DNA of 51,323 nt from Burkholderiaceae bacterium (GTDB taxonomy: Bacteria > Pseudomonadota > Gammaproteobacteria > Burkholderiales > Burkholderiaceae_F): positions 1 through 51,323 of the forward strand of contig JAFAIM010000043.1 in assembly GCA_019236735.1 (NCBI GenBank). Direction: 5' to 3'. The position numbers and the translations under genes are program-made. Of the stretch, positions 35,702 through 44,119 are shown piece by piece. Under the pieces are notes generated by a model that worked only from the letters and a program-made list of their open reading frames with translations, ran no database searches and had not been told where the DNA came from. How positions within the stretch are numbered: position 1 is the first letter of the stretch; each line of letters opens with the position of its first letter.

Positions 35702-37531
35702 ATGCGAATTGCAAAGACCGTGTTTCTGACCGCACTGGCCGCGCTGGCGCTGGCGGCTTGCGGGGGCGGAAGTACCGGCGGCAGCACCAACGGCAGTGCG
35801 CAACCGGGCACACTGATCTACAGCCCGCCGCTGAGGTCGGCGTCGGTGAACGCGACCGACTTCGGGGCCTCGTTGGGCGCGACGGCTGCTGGCCAGCAGC
35901 TGCTCGCGGTGGCGGGCCAACCCAAGTGCGGAATCGACTTCTATTACTACCAGTATCAGACCGTCGGCGGCAAGAACGAGCAGGCGACGGCGAGCGGAGT
36001 CATCATGGTCCCCACGGGGTCGACGGCCGGCTGTAGCGGGGCGTTGCCGATCCTGTTGTACACGCACGGCACGATGACGACCCGCAGCTACAACCTCGGG
36101 AATCCGAGCGACACGACCAACGAGGCGTGGACGACAGCGGACGGCGGCAGCGAGGGGCCCATTATTTCCGCGATGTTCGCTGCGCAGGGCTATATCGTGG
36201 TTGCGTCCAACTATGCCGGCTACGACTCTTCGACGCTGCCTTATCACCCCTACCTGATCGGTGACCAGCAGGCGAAGGACGTCATTAACTCGCTGACGGC
36301 CGCGCGAACGGCGCTCAAGGGCGGATTATCCGGCGTATCGGACAACGGCAAGCTGTTCATCACCGGCCATTCGGAGGGCGGCTACGTGACGATGGCCACC
36401 TACCGCGCGATGCTGGCGGCGAAAATGCCGGTGACCGCGGTCGCGCCGACGTCCGGCGCGTTCGACCTCGAGGCCTTTGGCGACGCCTCGGTGCTCGGCG
36501 AAGTCACGCTCGCCTCACCGATCAACTTCACGTTCGTGATCGGCGCCTACCAGACCGTCTATGGCGACATCTACACCAGCCCCACCGACGTGTTCTCCGC
36601 CACCTACGCGACGGGGATCGGCAGCCTGCTGCCCGGCGCCTATACAGGCTCGCAGTTGATCGGCACCGGCAAGGTGCCGCAGACAGCGCTTTTTAGCAGC
36701 ACGCCGACCGGTCTCGCACCGCTCGACACGCTCACGGCCGGCATCACCGCCGCCAGCCCGCTGGCGGCGCTCGGCTTCGGCGATCCCTACTTGATCAACA
36801 ATTCGGTCCGGATCGCCTATGCGGCTGATGCTTTTGCGAACCCGGATCACGGCCTGCACGCCGTTCCGCCGTTTGGCGGGTTTGCGCCATGGTCGAGCTT
36901 TGCCGACTTCGGAGTGGCAGCGGCCGCGCCGAGCTATCCGCTGCGCGCGCACTTGCACCAGAACGATCTGCGAGCCACCACCTGGGCACCCGCGACTCCG
37001 GTGCTGATGTGCGCAGGCCACGACGACCCCGAGGTGCCGTATGCGCCGGACACCGGCCTGTTCTCGCAGTTCTGGGCGCCGTATCTCAGCACCGTGCCGT
37101 TCGGCGGCACGCCGAACAACCTCGTCACCGTGCTCGACGTCGATCCCGATGCGACCGCGGGTGGAATTCAGTCGACGATCGCCACTTTGGCGGCGACCGC
37201 GTTTGCAACCGGCCTCGCTACTCACGCCAGCCCGGCAAAGATAGCGGCCGAGGTGCAAGCAGCGGTGATCGGCAACTTTGCGGCGCACTTCAATTTTACT
37301 GGGCCGACGCCTGTACCGGTCGACCCGCAGGGATTACTGGTCGCCGCGCTGGCCGGCGTCGCTGCGCAAGTGGTCGTGACCGAATACGCAGCCGGCGTCA
37401 CCGACCCGGTAACGATGGGCCAGGACGTCCTACTCGGGACGAGCGAGTTCTACCACTTCCCATCGACGCAGGTCGCGTGCGACGCCGCGGTACGCGGCTT
37501 CTTCGCTCCTCTGAGCGGAGTGGCTCCATGA
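35702..37531 (+). CDS. Lipoprotein alpha/beta hydrolase (lipase/esterase-like)
   Basis: 609 residues from ATG 35702, with GAGGAG eight bases upstream. Lipoprotein signal (AKTVFLTALAALALAAC), a Gly/Ser linker, then an alpha/beta hydrolase core: LLYTHGTM (oxyanion region), ANYAGYDSS, and the nucleophile elbow ITGHSEGGYVTMA (GxSxG). The Asp is probably in MCAGHDDPEVPY near 480. Resembles large secreted lipases that act on acylglycerols or polyesters. The final base pairs of the gene form an ATGA with an in-frame ATG of the OmpW gene. Substrate and acceptor remain unknown. Confidence 0.75.
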   Translation: MRIAKTVFLTALAALALAACGGGSTGGSTNGSAQPGTLIYSPPLRSASVNATDFGASLGATAAGQQLLAVAGQPKCGIDFYYYQYQTVGGKNEQATASGVIMVPTGSTAGCSGALPILLYTHGTMTTRSYNLGNPSDTTNEAWTTADGGSEGPIISAMFAAQGYIVVASNYAGYDSSTLPYHPYLIGDQQAKDVINSLTAARTALKGGLSGVSDNGKLFITGHSEGGYVTMATYRAMLAAKMPVTAVAPTSGAFDLEAFGDASVLGEVTLASPINFTFVIGAYQTVYGDIYTSPTDVFSATYATGIGSLLPGAYTGSQLIGTGKVPQTALFSSTPTGLAPLDTLTAGITAASPLAALGFGDPYLINNSVRIAYAADAFANPDHGLHAVPPFGGFAPWSSFADFGVAAAAPSYPLRAHLHQNDLRATTWAPATPVLMCAGHDDPEVPYAPDTGLFSQFWAPYLSTVPFGGTPNNLVTVLDVDPDATAGGIQSTIATLAATAFATGLATHASPAKIAAEVQAAVIGNFAAHFNFTGPTPVPVDPQGLLVAALAGVAAQVVVTEYAAGVTDPVTMGQDVLLGTSEFYHFPSTQVACDAAVRGFFAPLSGVAP

Positions 37532-37569
37532 AAACCAACAATTGCTTTGCGCAACCTCGGAGCGTCCCG

Positions 37570-38259
37570 ATGAATCTGTTCCAAAAGACGATGGCCCTTG
37601 GTGTCTGCCTGGCAGCGCTCGCCTGCGCCCCGGCCTTCGCGCAGCAGAGCAACACGGTGTTTGTCGGTATCTACTCGGTCTACTACCACGTTCATGCGGA
37701 TGACGTGTCGGGCCCGTTTACGCCACCAGGCTTGAACGCGGACGTCAACAACGTCGAAACGCTGTATCTGGCGTACGTGCGCCGGCTGTCGACGCACTTC
37801 CAGGTCGAGTTCGCCGCGGGTGTTCCACCAAACACCGATACGATCGCCAGGGGTCCGGCTTTCGTCGGATCGGTTCCGTACAACGGCCAAACGATCGGGC
37901 ACGTGAGCTGGTTTGCGCCCAGCCTGCTGTTGCACTACGTGTTCTTCGACGACTCGGCGCACTGGAGGCCGTACGTGGGCGCGGGAGTCAACTTCACCCA
38001 CTTCTTCGACCGCGAGATCAACGGCAACGGACAGGCCGTGTTCGGCGGCCCAACCTCGATTTCACTGACCAACTCGGTCGGTCCGGCGGTATCGCTCGGG
38101 ATGAGGTACGAGCCGGACCCGCATTGGAAGGTGATCGCGTCGGTCAACGCCGCACGCGTGAAGAGCGATCTGACCGCCGACACCGCTGGGATCATTCGCC
38201 GTACAACCGTGGACTTTCGCCCGATCGCGATCGTGTTCGCGATGGGCTACTCGTTCTAG
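37570..38259 (+). CDS. OmpW-family outer-membrane protein
   Basis: 229 residues from ATG 37570, with GGAG eight bases upstream; the ATG overlapping the previous stop at 37528 is a less likely start. Signal peptide (LGVCLAALACAPAFAQ). OmpW features: alternating aromatic beta strands, RRLSTHFQVEFAAGV, WRPYVGAGVNFTHFFD, RRTTVDFRPIAIVFAMGYSF ending in Phe as typical for barrel proteins. OmpW forms an eight-stranded barrel for small hydrophobic molecules. Being next to the lipoprotein hydrolase, it could take up its products. Its stop TAG sits in a CTAG shared with the convergent livF stop. Confidence 0.88.
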   Translation: MNLFQKTMALGVCLAALACAPAFAQQSNTVFVGIYSVYYHVHADDVSGPFTPPGLNADVNNVETLYLAYVRRLSTHFQVEFAAGVPPNTDTIARGPAFVGSVPYNGQTIGHVSWFAPSLLLHYVFFDDSAHWRPYVGAGVNFTHFFDREINGNGQAVFGGPTSISLTNSVGPAVSLGMRYEPDPHWKVIASVNAARVKSDLTADTAGIIRRTTVDFRPIAIVFAMGYSF

Positions 38260-38972
38260 GCCGATTCGCCCAGGTAGGCCTCGCGCACTCTCGGGTCGTG
38301 CAGAAGCTCGGCTGCACGGCCCGTGAGGACGATTTCGCCCGAATCCATTACGTAGCCGCGGTGCGCGATCTGTAGCGCCAGGCGCGCGTTCTGCTCGACC
38401 AGCAGGATCGAGATGCCGCGCTCCGATACCTCGCGAACGACCGAGAAAATGCGCTCGACCAGCAGCGGCGACAGCCCCATCGAAGGTTCGTCCAGCAGCA
38501 GCAGTTTGGGTCGGGACATCAACGCACGCGCCATCGCCAACATTTGCTGCTCGCCGCCGGACAGCGTTCCCGCAAGCTGGCGCGAGCGTTCTTTTAACCG
38601 CGGGAAACGCTCGTACATACTCTCGGTGTCAGCGGCGATCTGTGCATCGCGCCGCGTGAACGCTCCCATCTGCAGGTTCTCGGCCACGGTCATCCGGGTA
38701 AAAAGTCCGCGCCCTTCCGGCACCAGTGCGAGGCCGGCAGCGAGCAATTGGTACGCGGGCACGCCTTGAACCGTCTCGCCGAATAGCTCGATCGCGCCGG
38801 TCCACGGCAGCAGCCCGGCGATCGCCTTGAGCGAACTGGTCTTGCCGGCGCCGTTCGCGCCGATCAGCGCCACCAGCTCGCCGGTGCGCACCTCCAGATC
38901 GACCGCCTTGACCGCCTCGATTGCGCCGTAGCGCACACGCAGCCCGGATACCCGCAGCGCAGTCTGGTTCAT
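38256..38972 (-). CDS. livF: Branched-chain amino acid ABC transporter ATP-binding protein LivF
   Basis: 238 residues. Walker A GANGAGKTSSLKAIAG, signature LSGGEQQMLAMARAL, Walker B LLLLDEPSMGLSP, switch His not seen as usual in this subfamily. With LivG it powers uptake through LivH/LivM. Last gene of the liv cluster, seven bases after livG. Its stop overlaps that of ompW (CTAG). Confidence 0.93.
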   Translation of the reverse strand: MNQTALRVSGLRVRYGAIEAVKAVDLEVRTGELVALIGANGAGKTSSLKAIAGLLPWTGAIELFGETVQGVPAYQLLAAGLALVPEGRGLFTRMTVAENLQMGAFTRRDAQIAADTESMYERFPRLKERSRQLAGTLSGGEQQMLAMARALMSRPKLLLLDEPSMGLSPLLVERIFSVVREVSERGISILLVEQNARLALQIAHRGYVMDSGEIVLTGRAAELLHDPRVREAYLGESA

Positions 38973-38979
38973 CCGATCT

Positions 38980-39777
38980 TCACTGGACCTGCGCTCGCGG
39001 GGCCGGCTCCGCGTGCACGATTCCCAGGTACGCTTCGATCACGGCCGGGTCGCGCTGTACATCAGCCGGGGTTCCGACCGAAATCACCTTGCCGTAGTCG
39101 AGTACAGTGACGCGGTCGCACAAACCCATCACCAGCTTGACGTCGTGCTCGATCAGCAAGATCGTGATCCCGCGCGCGCGGATCGAGTCCAGCAGCGCGC
39201 GCAGTGCTCCCTTCTCGGTCGCATTCATTCCAGCGGCTGGCTCGTCCAGAGCCAGCAGCCGCGGCTCGGTGGCGAGCGCACGCGCAACCTCGAGGCGGCG
39301 CTGATCACCGTACGAGAGCGTGCGTGCGAGCTGGTTGGCATAGCGCGACAGGCCGATTTCGTCGAGCAGCTCGTGCGCGCGAGCGCGGATCGCACGCTCC
39401 TCGACGCGTGCGCGGCGGGTGCGCAACACGGCGTCGAGCGCGTTGGCGTGCGTGCGCACGTGCCGTCCGACCATCACGTTCTCCAGCGCAGTCATGTCCG
39501 GAAAGAGGCGAATGTTCTGGAACGTGCGTGCGATTCCGGCAATGGCGACCCGATGCGGATCAATCGGGCGGTACGGGCGGCCGCCGAGCTCGAACGTTCC
39601 AGTGTCCGGCCTCACGAGCCCGGTGAGCACATTGAAAAAAGTCGTTTTGCCAGCGCCGTTCGGGCCGATCAACCCGTAGATCTGTCCTTCGTCGATTCGG
39701 ATCTCGACATCCGCCAGCGCCTGCAGGCCGCCGAAGCGTTTGTTGACCGACGCCGCCAGCAAAACGCACTCAGCCAT
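38980..39777 (-). CDS. livG: Branched-chain amino acid ABC transporter ATP-binding protein LivG
   Basis: 265 residues. Walker A GPNGAGKTTFFNVL, signature LSYGDQRRLEVARAL, Walker B LLALDEPAAGMN, and the longer LivG form with the EHDVKLVMGLCDRVTVLD region. It starts inside the end of livM (8-base overlap), so translation is coupled. Pairs with LivF as the heterodimeric ATPase. Confidence 0.93.
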   Translation of the reverse strand: MAECVLLAASVNKRFGGLQALADVEIRIDEGQIYGLIGPNGAGKTTFFNVLTGLVRPDTGTFELGGRPYRPIDPHRVAIAGIARTFQNIRLFPDMTALENVMVGRHVRTHANALDAVLRTRRARVEERAIRARAHELLDEIGLSRYANQLARTLSYGDQRRLEVARALATEPRLLALDEPAAGMNATEKGALRALLDSIRARGITILLIEHDVKLVMGLCDRVTVLDYGKVISVGTPADVQRDPAVIEAYLGIVHAEPAPRAQVQ

Positions 39778-40951
39778 GGCGCGGCACTACCTGCGAGGCA
39801 GGTCCCGGTCCCCGCGGCGTGTTGTTGCCTTCGGTGCCATGTTCCGGCGCTGGCCACAGGCCGCGCGGGCGGTACAGCATCACACCGACCGTGGCCAGAC
39901 CATAGAGCAGCATCCGCAGCACTTCTGAGTCGATCAGTACACGTCCGAATACGGCCGTCTGCAGCGGGACCGCGGTGTGTCGCAGCACCTCCGGCAGCAT
40001 CGCCAGCATGACTGCGCCCAGCACGACGCCGGGGACATGCCCAAGACCTCCCAGCACAATCATCGACAGCACGACGATCGACTCCTGCAGCGAGAAAGAT
40101 TCGGGCGAAACAAACCCCTGGAACGCAGCGAACAGCCCGCCGGCGATCCCGCCGAACGTCGCGCCCAGCGAGAAGGCGAGTAGCTTGACGTTGCGCACGT
40201 TGATTCCCATCGCGCGCGCTGCGATCTCGTCTTCCCGGATCGCCATCCACGCCCTGCCCAGCCTCGAATTCTGCAGCCGGATGCAAACCAGCATCGCGAG
40301 CAGCGCCATCGCCACCAGCAGGTAGTAGTACAGAACCAGCGAGGACGGCTGCACTCCCACGATCGTGCCGGGATGCGCGAAGTCCAAGCCGCCGATTTGT
40401 ACCTGGTCGATCAGCGTGATGCCGGACGGGCCGTTGGTGAAGTTCAACGGCGCGTTCAGGTTGTTCAGGAATATCCGGATGATCTCTCCAAAGCCGAGCG
40501 TGACGATCGCCAGATAGTCGCCGCGCAGCTTCAGCACCGGCGCGCCCAGCAGGATGCCGAAAGCGGCTGCGAGCGACGCGCCGATCGGCAGCGCGATCCA
40601 GATCGATACGTGCAGTCCGTGGGGGAAGGCGTGCGCGAGAGCGGGGAAGTGCTCGGTCAGGTGAGGCGAAGCGAGCAGCGCGTACGTGTACGCGCCGACC
40701 GCGTAAAAGGCGATATAGCCCAAATCGAGCAGGCCGGCGAAGCCCACCACGATGTTCAGCCCCAGCGCCAGCATCACGTACAGCGCCGCGAAGCACAGCG
40801 CCCGCACCCACGCATCGCCGAAAGCTCCGATCAGCCACGGCAGTGCGACCAGCGCGATGCCTACCGCGGCAAGGGCAGCGCGCACTCGGGGCGGCGTACC
40901 GGTGGAGGTCGCGCGCGAGCCCGGATGATTTGAGGCTGCACGCTCGCTCAT
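39770..40951 (-). CDS. livM: Branched-chain amino acid ABC transporter permease LivM
   Basis: 393 residues from ATG 40951. About ten TM helices with the LivM marks LGLNIVVGFAGLLDLGYIAFYAVGAY and RGDYLAIVTLGFGEIIRI. A polar C-terminal tail after the last helix (YRPRGLWPAPEHG). The open frame extends far upstream, but that part lies inside livH in another frame and is not coding. 11 bases after livH. Forms the membrane channel with LivH. Confidence 0.93.
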   Translation of the reverse strand: MSERAASNHPGSRATSTGTPPRVRAALAAVGIALVALPWLIGAFGDAWVRALCFAALYVMLALGLNIVVGFAGLLDLGYIAFYAVGAYTYALLASPHLTEHFPALAHAFPHGLHVSIWIALPIGASLAAAFGILLGAPVLKLRGDYLAIVTLGFGEIIRIFLNNLNAPLNFTNGPSGITLIDQVQIGGLDFAHPGTIVGVQPSSLVLYYYLLVAMALLAMLVCIRLQNSRLGRAWMAIREDEIAARAMGINVRNVKLLAFSLGATFGGIAGGLFAAFQGFVSPESFSLQESIVVLSMIVLGGLGHVPGVVLGAVMLAMLPEVLRHTAVPLQTAVFGRVLIDSEVLRMLLYGLATVGVMLYRPRGLWPAPEHGTEGNNTPRGPGPASQVVPRHG

Positions 40952-40962
40952 CGCGGCCGCCC

Positions 40963-41892
40963 CTACGCTCGATCGGCGACCCGCTCGCCGAGCAGCCCGG
41001 ATGGTCGCAGGATCAGCACCGCACACAGGACGATGAAGGCGAACACGTCCTGATAGTTGCTGCCGAAGATGCCGTTCGTGAGCTGGCCGATATAACCGGC
41101 ACCGAGCGCTTCGATCAACCCAAGGACGATACCGCCCACCATCGCGCCGGCGATGTTGCCGATGCCGCCGAGCACCGCCGCGGTGAACGCCTTCAATCCG
41201 GGGATAAAACCCATGTAAAAATGGGCCACCTGATAAGTCGCTTCGATCATCACGCCGGCCACGGCGGCAAGGCTCGCACCGATTCCGAACGTCATCGCGA
41301 TCACGGCGTCCGGGTTCACCCCCATCAGGCTTGCGACGCGAGGGTTTTCTGCGGTGGCGCGCATCGCCCGGCCCAGACGGGTCGCCTGCACCAGCCACAG
41401 CAACGCACCCATGATCAGCGTCGCCAGCCCGATCACCACCAGCTTCGTGACGGTGATCGTCGCATTGCCGAGGTGCAGCGGCGCCTCAGGAAGCAGTTGC
41501 GGGAAGGTCAGGTAGTTGCGGCCCCAGATCAGCATCGCCATCGTCTGCAGCAGGATCGAAACTCCGATCGCAGTGATCAGCGGCGCCAGCCTGGGCGCAT
41601 GCCGCAACGGCCGGTAAGCGACTCGTTCGATCACGAGGCTCAGCGACACGCACACGGGGATTGCGGCCATGATGCCCAGGATGAGCAGGAGCCATCCGGG
41701 CAGCCCGGGCCAGAGCCCGTGCAAGACGCCGATTGCGCTGAGCGCGGCGAGCGCGCCGACCATCAGCACGTCACCGTGCGCGAAATTGATGAGGTTCAGC
41801 ACGCCGTACACCATCGTGTATCCCAGGGCGATCAGCGCGTACAGGCTGCCCAGCACGAGGCCGTTGATGAGCTGCTGAACCAGCGTATCCAT
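40963..41892 (-). CDS. livH: Branched-chain amino acid ABC transporter permease LivH
   Basis: 309 residues. MDTLVQQLINGLVLGSLYALIALGYTMVYGVLNLINFAHGDV is the LivH-type N-terminal pattern; the loop DRAMRATAENPRVASLMG-like segment RAMRATAENPRVASLMG is present in the middle. About eight TM helices. Starts 173 bases after livK, with a strong hairpin in between (41995-42016) that may let livK be made in excess. Confidence 0.93.
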   Translation of the reverse strand: MDTLVQQLINGLVLGSLYALIALGYTMVYGVLNLINFAHGDVLMVGALAALSAIGVLHGLWPGLPGWLLLILGIMAAIPVCVSLSLVIERVAYRPLRHAPRLAPLITAIGVSILLQTMAMLIWGRNYLTFPQLLPEAPLHLGNATITVTKLVVIGLATLIMGALLWLVQATRLGRAMRATAENPRVASLMGVNPDAVIAMTFGIGASLAAVAGVMIEATYQVAHFYMGFIPGLKAFTAAVLGGIGNIAGAMVGGIVLGLIEALGAGYIGQLTNGIFGSNYQDVFAFIVLCAVLILRPSGLLGERVADRA

Positions 41893-41994
41893 CGAACCTC
41901 CCCGAGGTGCTGCGGGGCCGCTCTATCGGCGGCCATCGTGTTTCGTCTGCCGCGATGCTACAGCAGGCCGGATCGGCAGCGCGCGCAAAGCCTG

Positions 41995-42016
41995 CTTCCG
42001 GTCATCCGACCGGAAG
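41995..42016. other. Perfect 9-bp stem-loop between livK and livH
   Basis: CTTCCGGTC-ATCC-GACCGGAAG is a perfect 9-base inverted repeat with a 4-base loop. No T-run follows it on the minus strand. In other transporter operons such hairpins between the binding-protein gene and the permease genes protect upstream mRNA or attenuate transcription; the same is inferred here. Confidence 0.65.
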
Positions 42017-42064
42017 AGGCATTGCAAGGGGAGGGTGCTGGCGTGGCGCGTGCTACACGCCCGC

Positions 42065-43213
42065 TCAGTGGAAGCTTGCCAGCAGGTTCAAGTGACTGTC
42101 GCGAACGTTGTATACCGAGATCTCGCCGTTCTTCAGGTCGCCGTGCTCGTCGAACTGGATGTGCCCGGTCAGGCCTTCGAAGCTCACCTTCTGCATCGCG
42201 TCAACCAGCGCCTGACGGTCCGGTTTGCCGGCGATTTTCAGCGCCTCGACGATCGCGTAGACGGCGTCGTACGAGTACGGCGAGTAACGCTGGCACTCGG
42301 TGCCGAATTTATCCTTGTAGCGCTTCTCGAACTCTTCGCCTTTCGGCATCTTCTCGAGCGCGCGCCCGGCCACCGAGCAGGTAAGAACACCAGAGGCATC
42401 GCCCGCGATCGTGATGAAGCCGGGATCGCAGACACCGTCGCCCGCCAGCATCGAGGCCTTCATTCCCAGTTCTTTCATCTGGCGCGCCATCGGCGCCGCA
42501 ACGCTGTCCATCCCGCCGAACATCACCAGGTCCGGCTTGGTTGAGCGGATCTTCGTCAGTATCGCGTTGAAGTCGGTCGACTTGTTCGTCGTGAACTCCC
42601 GATCGACGATATCGACACCTTTTTGTTTAGCGACGTCCTCGAAGACGTCCGCGAGGCCTTGGCCGTACTGGGTGCGATCGTCGATGATCGCCACCTTTTT
42701 CGCCTTCATCTGATCGGCCGCGAAGTCGGCTAACACCGCTCCCTGCTGATTGTCGTTGGCGACCACGCGGTAGGTCGTACGAAAACCCTGCAGCGTGTAT
42801 TTCGGATTGGTCGCCGACGGCGAGATTTGCACGACGTTGTGCTCCGAATAGATCCGAGAAGCCGGGATCGAAGTGCCGGAATTCAGGTGCCCGACGACGG
42901 CGATCACGTTCTCGTCGACCAGCTTCTGCGCAGCCAGCGTTCCCTCGCGCGGGTCCGCCTTGTCGTCCTCACCGACGAGCTCGAGGTGGTAGGTCTTGTC
43001 GCCGAGTTTCACTCCTCCGGCGGCATTGATGTCGTCCACCGCCATTCTGGCCCCATTTTCGTTGTCTTTGCCGAGGTGGGCGATTTCACCGGTAAGCGGG
43101 GCGGCGGACCCGATCCGGATCACGGGACCTTGATCAGCGCCACCGGGTTTGCATGCGGCCAGCGCGAACGCCGCGATCAAAGCTGTCCAGAGTGCAGCGA
43201 TCCTGTATGCCAT
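42065..43213 (-). CDS. livK: Branched-chain amino acid ABC transporter substrate-binding protein
   Basis: 382 residues from ATG 43213 with GGGAGA seven bases upstream. Lipoprotein-like signal (ALIAAFALAACKPGG). Type I periplasmic-binding fold: IRIGSAAPLTGEIAHLGKDNENGARMAVDDINA, GHLNSGTSIPASRIYSEHNV and DRTQYGQGLADVFE are typical of LivJ/LivK. Captures Leu/Ile/Val (or a related amide) and delivers it to LivHM. The first gene of the liv transcript on the minus strand. Confidence 0.92.
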   Translation of the reverse strand: MAYRIAALWTALIAAFALAACKPGGADQGPVIRIGSAAPLTGEIAHLGKDNENGARMAVDDINAAGGVKLGDKTYHLELVGEDDKADPREGTLAAQKLVDENVIAVVGHLNSGTSIPASRIYSEHNVVQISPSATNPKYTLQGFRTTYRVVANDNQQGAVLADFAADQMKAKKVAIIDDRTQYGQGLADVFEDVAKQKGVDIVDREFTTNKSTDFNAILTKIRSTKPDLVMFGGMDSVAAPMARQMKELGMKASMLAGDGVCDPGFITIAGDASGVLTCSVAGRALEKMPKGEEFEKRYKDKFGTECQRYSPYSYDAVYAIVEALKIAGKPDRQALVDAMQKVSFEGLTGHIQFDEHGDLKNGEISVYNVRDSHLNLLASFH

Positions 43214-43297
43214 GAGAGTCTCCCGCGCACGACTGCGAGGTTTTGTTTGAACGGCAGATCCGGTTCTTTGTCGTTGCGATTCTACGTTCAAACGAGC

Positions 43298-43320
43298 GCG
43301 GGGCGCCCGAAGCGCCCCGC
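43298..43320 (-). terminator. Stem-loop after the cytochrome c gene
   Basis: GCGGGGCGC-5 nt-GCGCCCCGC, a perfect 9-base GC stem, lies 28 bases downstream of the cytochrome gene on the minus strand and is followed by a short CGTTTG. The U-tract is weak, but the position between the cytochrome and livK genes fits a terminator. Confidence 0.55.
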
Positions 43321-43347
43321 CGCAACATCCGCTTTCGTCGATATCGA

Positions 43348-43659
43348 TTACTTCAGGGACAACACCCATTTGGCCAGCTGCAGCGACTCGGCCTCGTTCA
43401 CTTGAGGATTGGCTGGCATCGGGATCTGCCCCCACACGCCGACTCCGCCCTCGCGAACCTTCTTGGCCAGACGAGCGGGCGCATCCTTGTCGTTTTCGTA
43501 CTTCTTGGCGACATCCTTGTAGGAAGGGCCGACCAGCTTCTTGTCGATTGTGTGGCAGGCAAGACAGTTTTTCTTCTGGGCCAGCTCCAGCTGTGCCGAG
43601 GCGGCCGTACTGACCAACAGGGCACCGGTGGCCGCAAGGGTGGCGATAACGCGTGTCAT
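43348..43659 (-). CDS. Small periplasmic cytochrome c (class I, c551/c8-like)
   Basis: 103 residues from ATG 43659 with GGAG seven bases upstream. Signal peptide (VIATLAATGALLVSTAASA), then the haem motif NCLACH and an axial Met in GQIPMPANP. A single-haem electron carrier of about 80 mature residues, in the range of cytochrome c551/c8, shuttling electrons to a terminal oxidase or reductase. No partner is encoded nearby. Confidence 0.92.
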   Translation of the reverse strand: MTRVIATLAATGALLVSTAASAQLELAQKKNCLACHTIDKKLVGPSYKDVAKKYENDKDAPARLAKKVREGGVGVWGQIPMPANPQVNEAESLQLAKWVLSLK

Positions 43660-43805
43660 CAGAGTTCTCCGAACGGTAGAAAGGCGATGCTCCGCGTGTT
43701 GCACGCGAATTTTGGGATTTCGCGGATATTAACGTACCCGGGCATTGGATCGTTGACCTGCGACAACGGCGCTTGCTCGACTCTTTCCGTGCGCGGACGG
43801 GCGGC

Positions 43806-43811
43806 TATAGT
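43806..43811 (+). promoter_or_regulatory. Candidate -10 box for the small Trp-rich protein gene
   Basis: TATAGT lies 57 bases upstream of the ATG at 43868. A poor -35 match (CTTTCC) sits 17 bases further up. The remainder of 43660-43867 shows no gene. Confidence 0.3.
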
Positions 43812-43867
43812 TGCGCCATGTCGACGATCGAACCCGGGGCGAGGGTGCCCCACCGGGGACTGCCGCA

Positions 43868-44110
43868 ATGTGGCTGATCTGGATCGGGGTGGTGCTGGCG
43901 GTGCTGCATTTCGCGAAGATCGGGCCTCTCGCAGACCTCGACTACTGGTGGGCGCTGCCCTTTGGGCTGGCCTTGATCTGGTTCGAGGTCATCGAACGCA
44001 CGTTCGGACTCGATCGCAAAAAGGGCCACGATGAGATGGACAAGGTCAAGCGCAAGCGCATCCAGCAGGCGCTGGGCACGTTCGGCAAGGGCAAGGGGAA
44101 GGGTCGCTAG
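43868..44110 (+). CDS. Small Trp-rich membrane protein (TIGR04438 type)
   Basis: 80 residues from ATG 43868 with GGGGA about nine bases upstream. MWLIWIGVVLAVLHFAKIGPLADLDYWWALPFGLALIW pattern: two short hydrophobic segments rich in Trp, then a basic tail (KRKRIQQALGTFGKGKGKG). This is the uncharacterised small Trp-rich family known from Burkholderiales. Function unknown. Its stop is nine bases from that of the convergent nrdJ gene. Confidence 0.8.
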   Translation: MWLIWIGVVLAVLHFAKIGPLADLDYWWALPFGLALIWFEVIERTFGLDRKKGHDEMDKVKRKRIQQALGTFGKGKGKGR

Positions 44111-44119
44111 AGGCGCGTG

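Noticed and set aside
40843-42384. 513-codon open frame on the plus strand
   Set aside because: Opposite livM/livH/livK; low-complexity His/Arg/Gln-rich product with no ribosome site.
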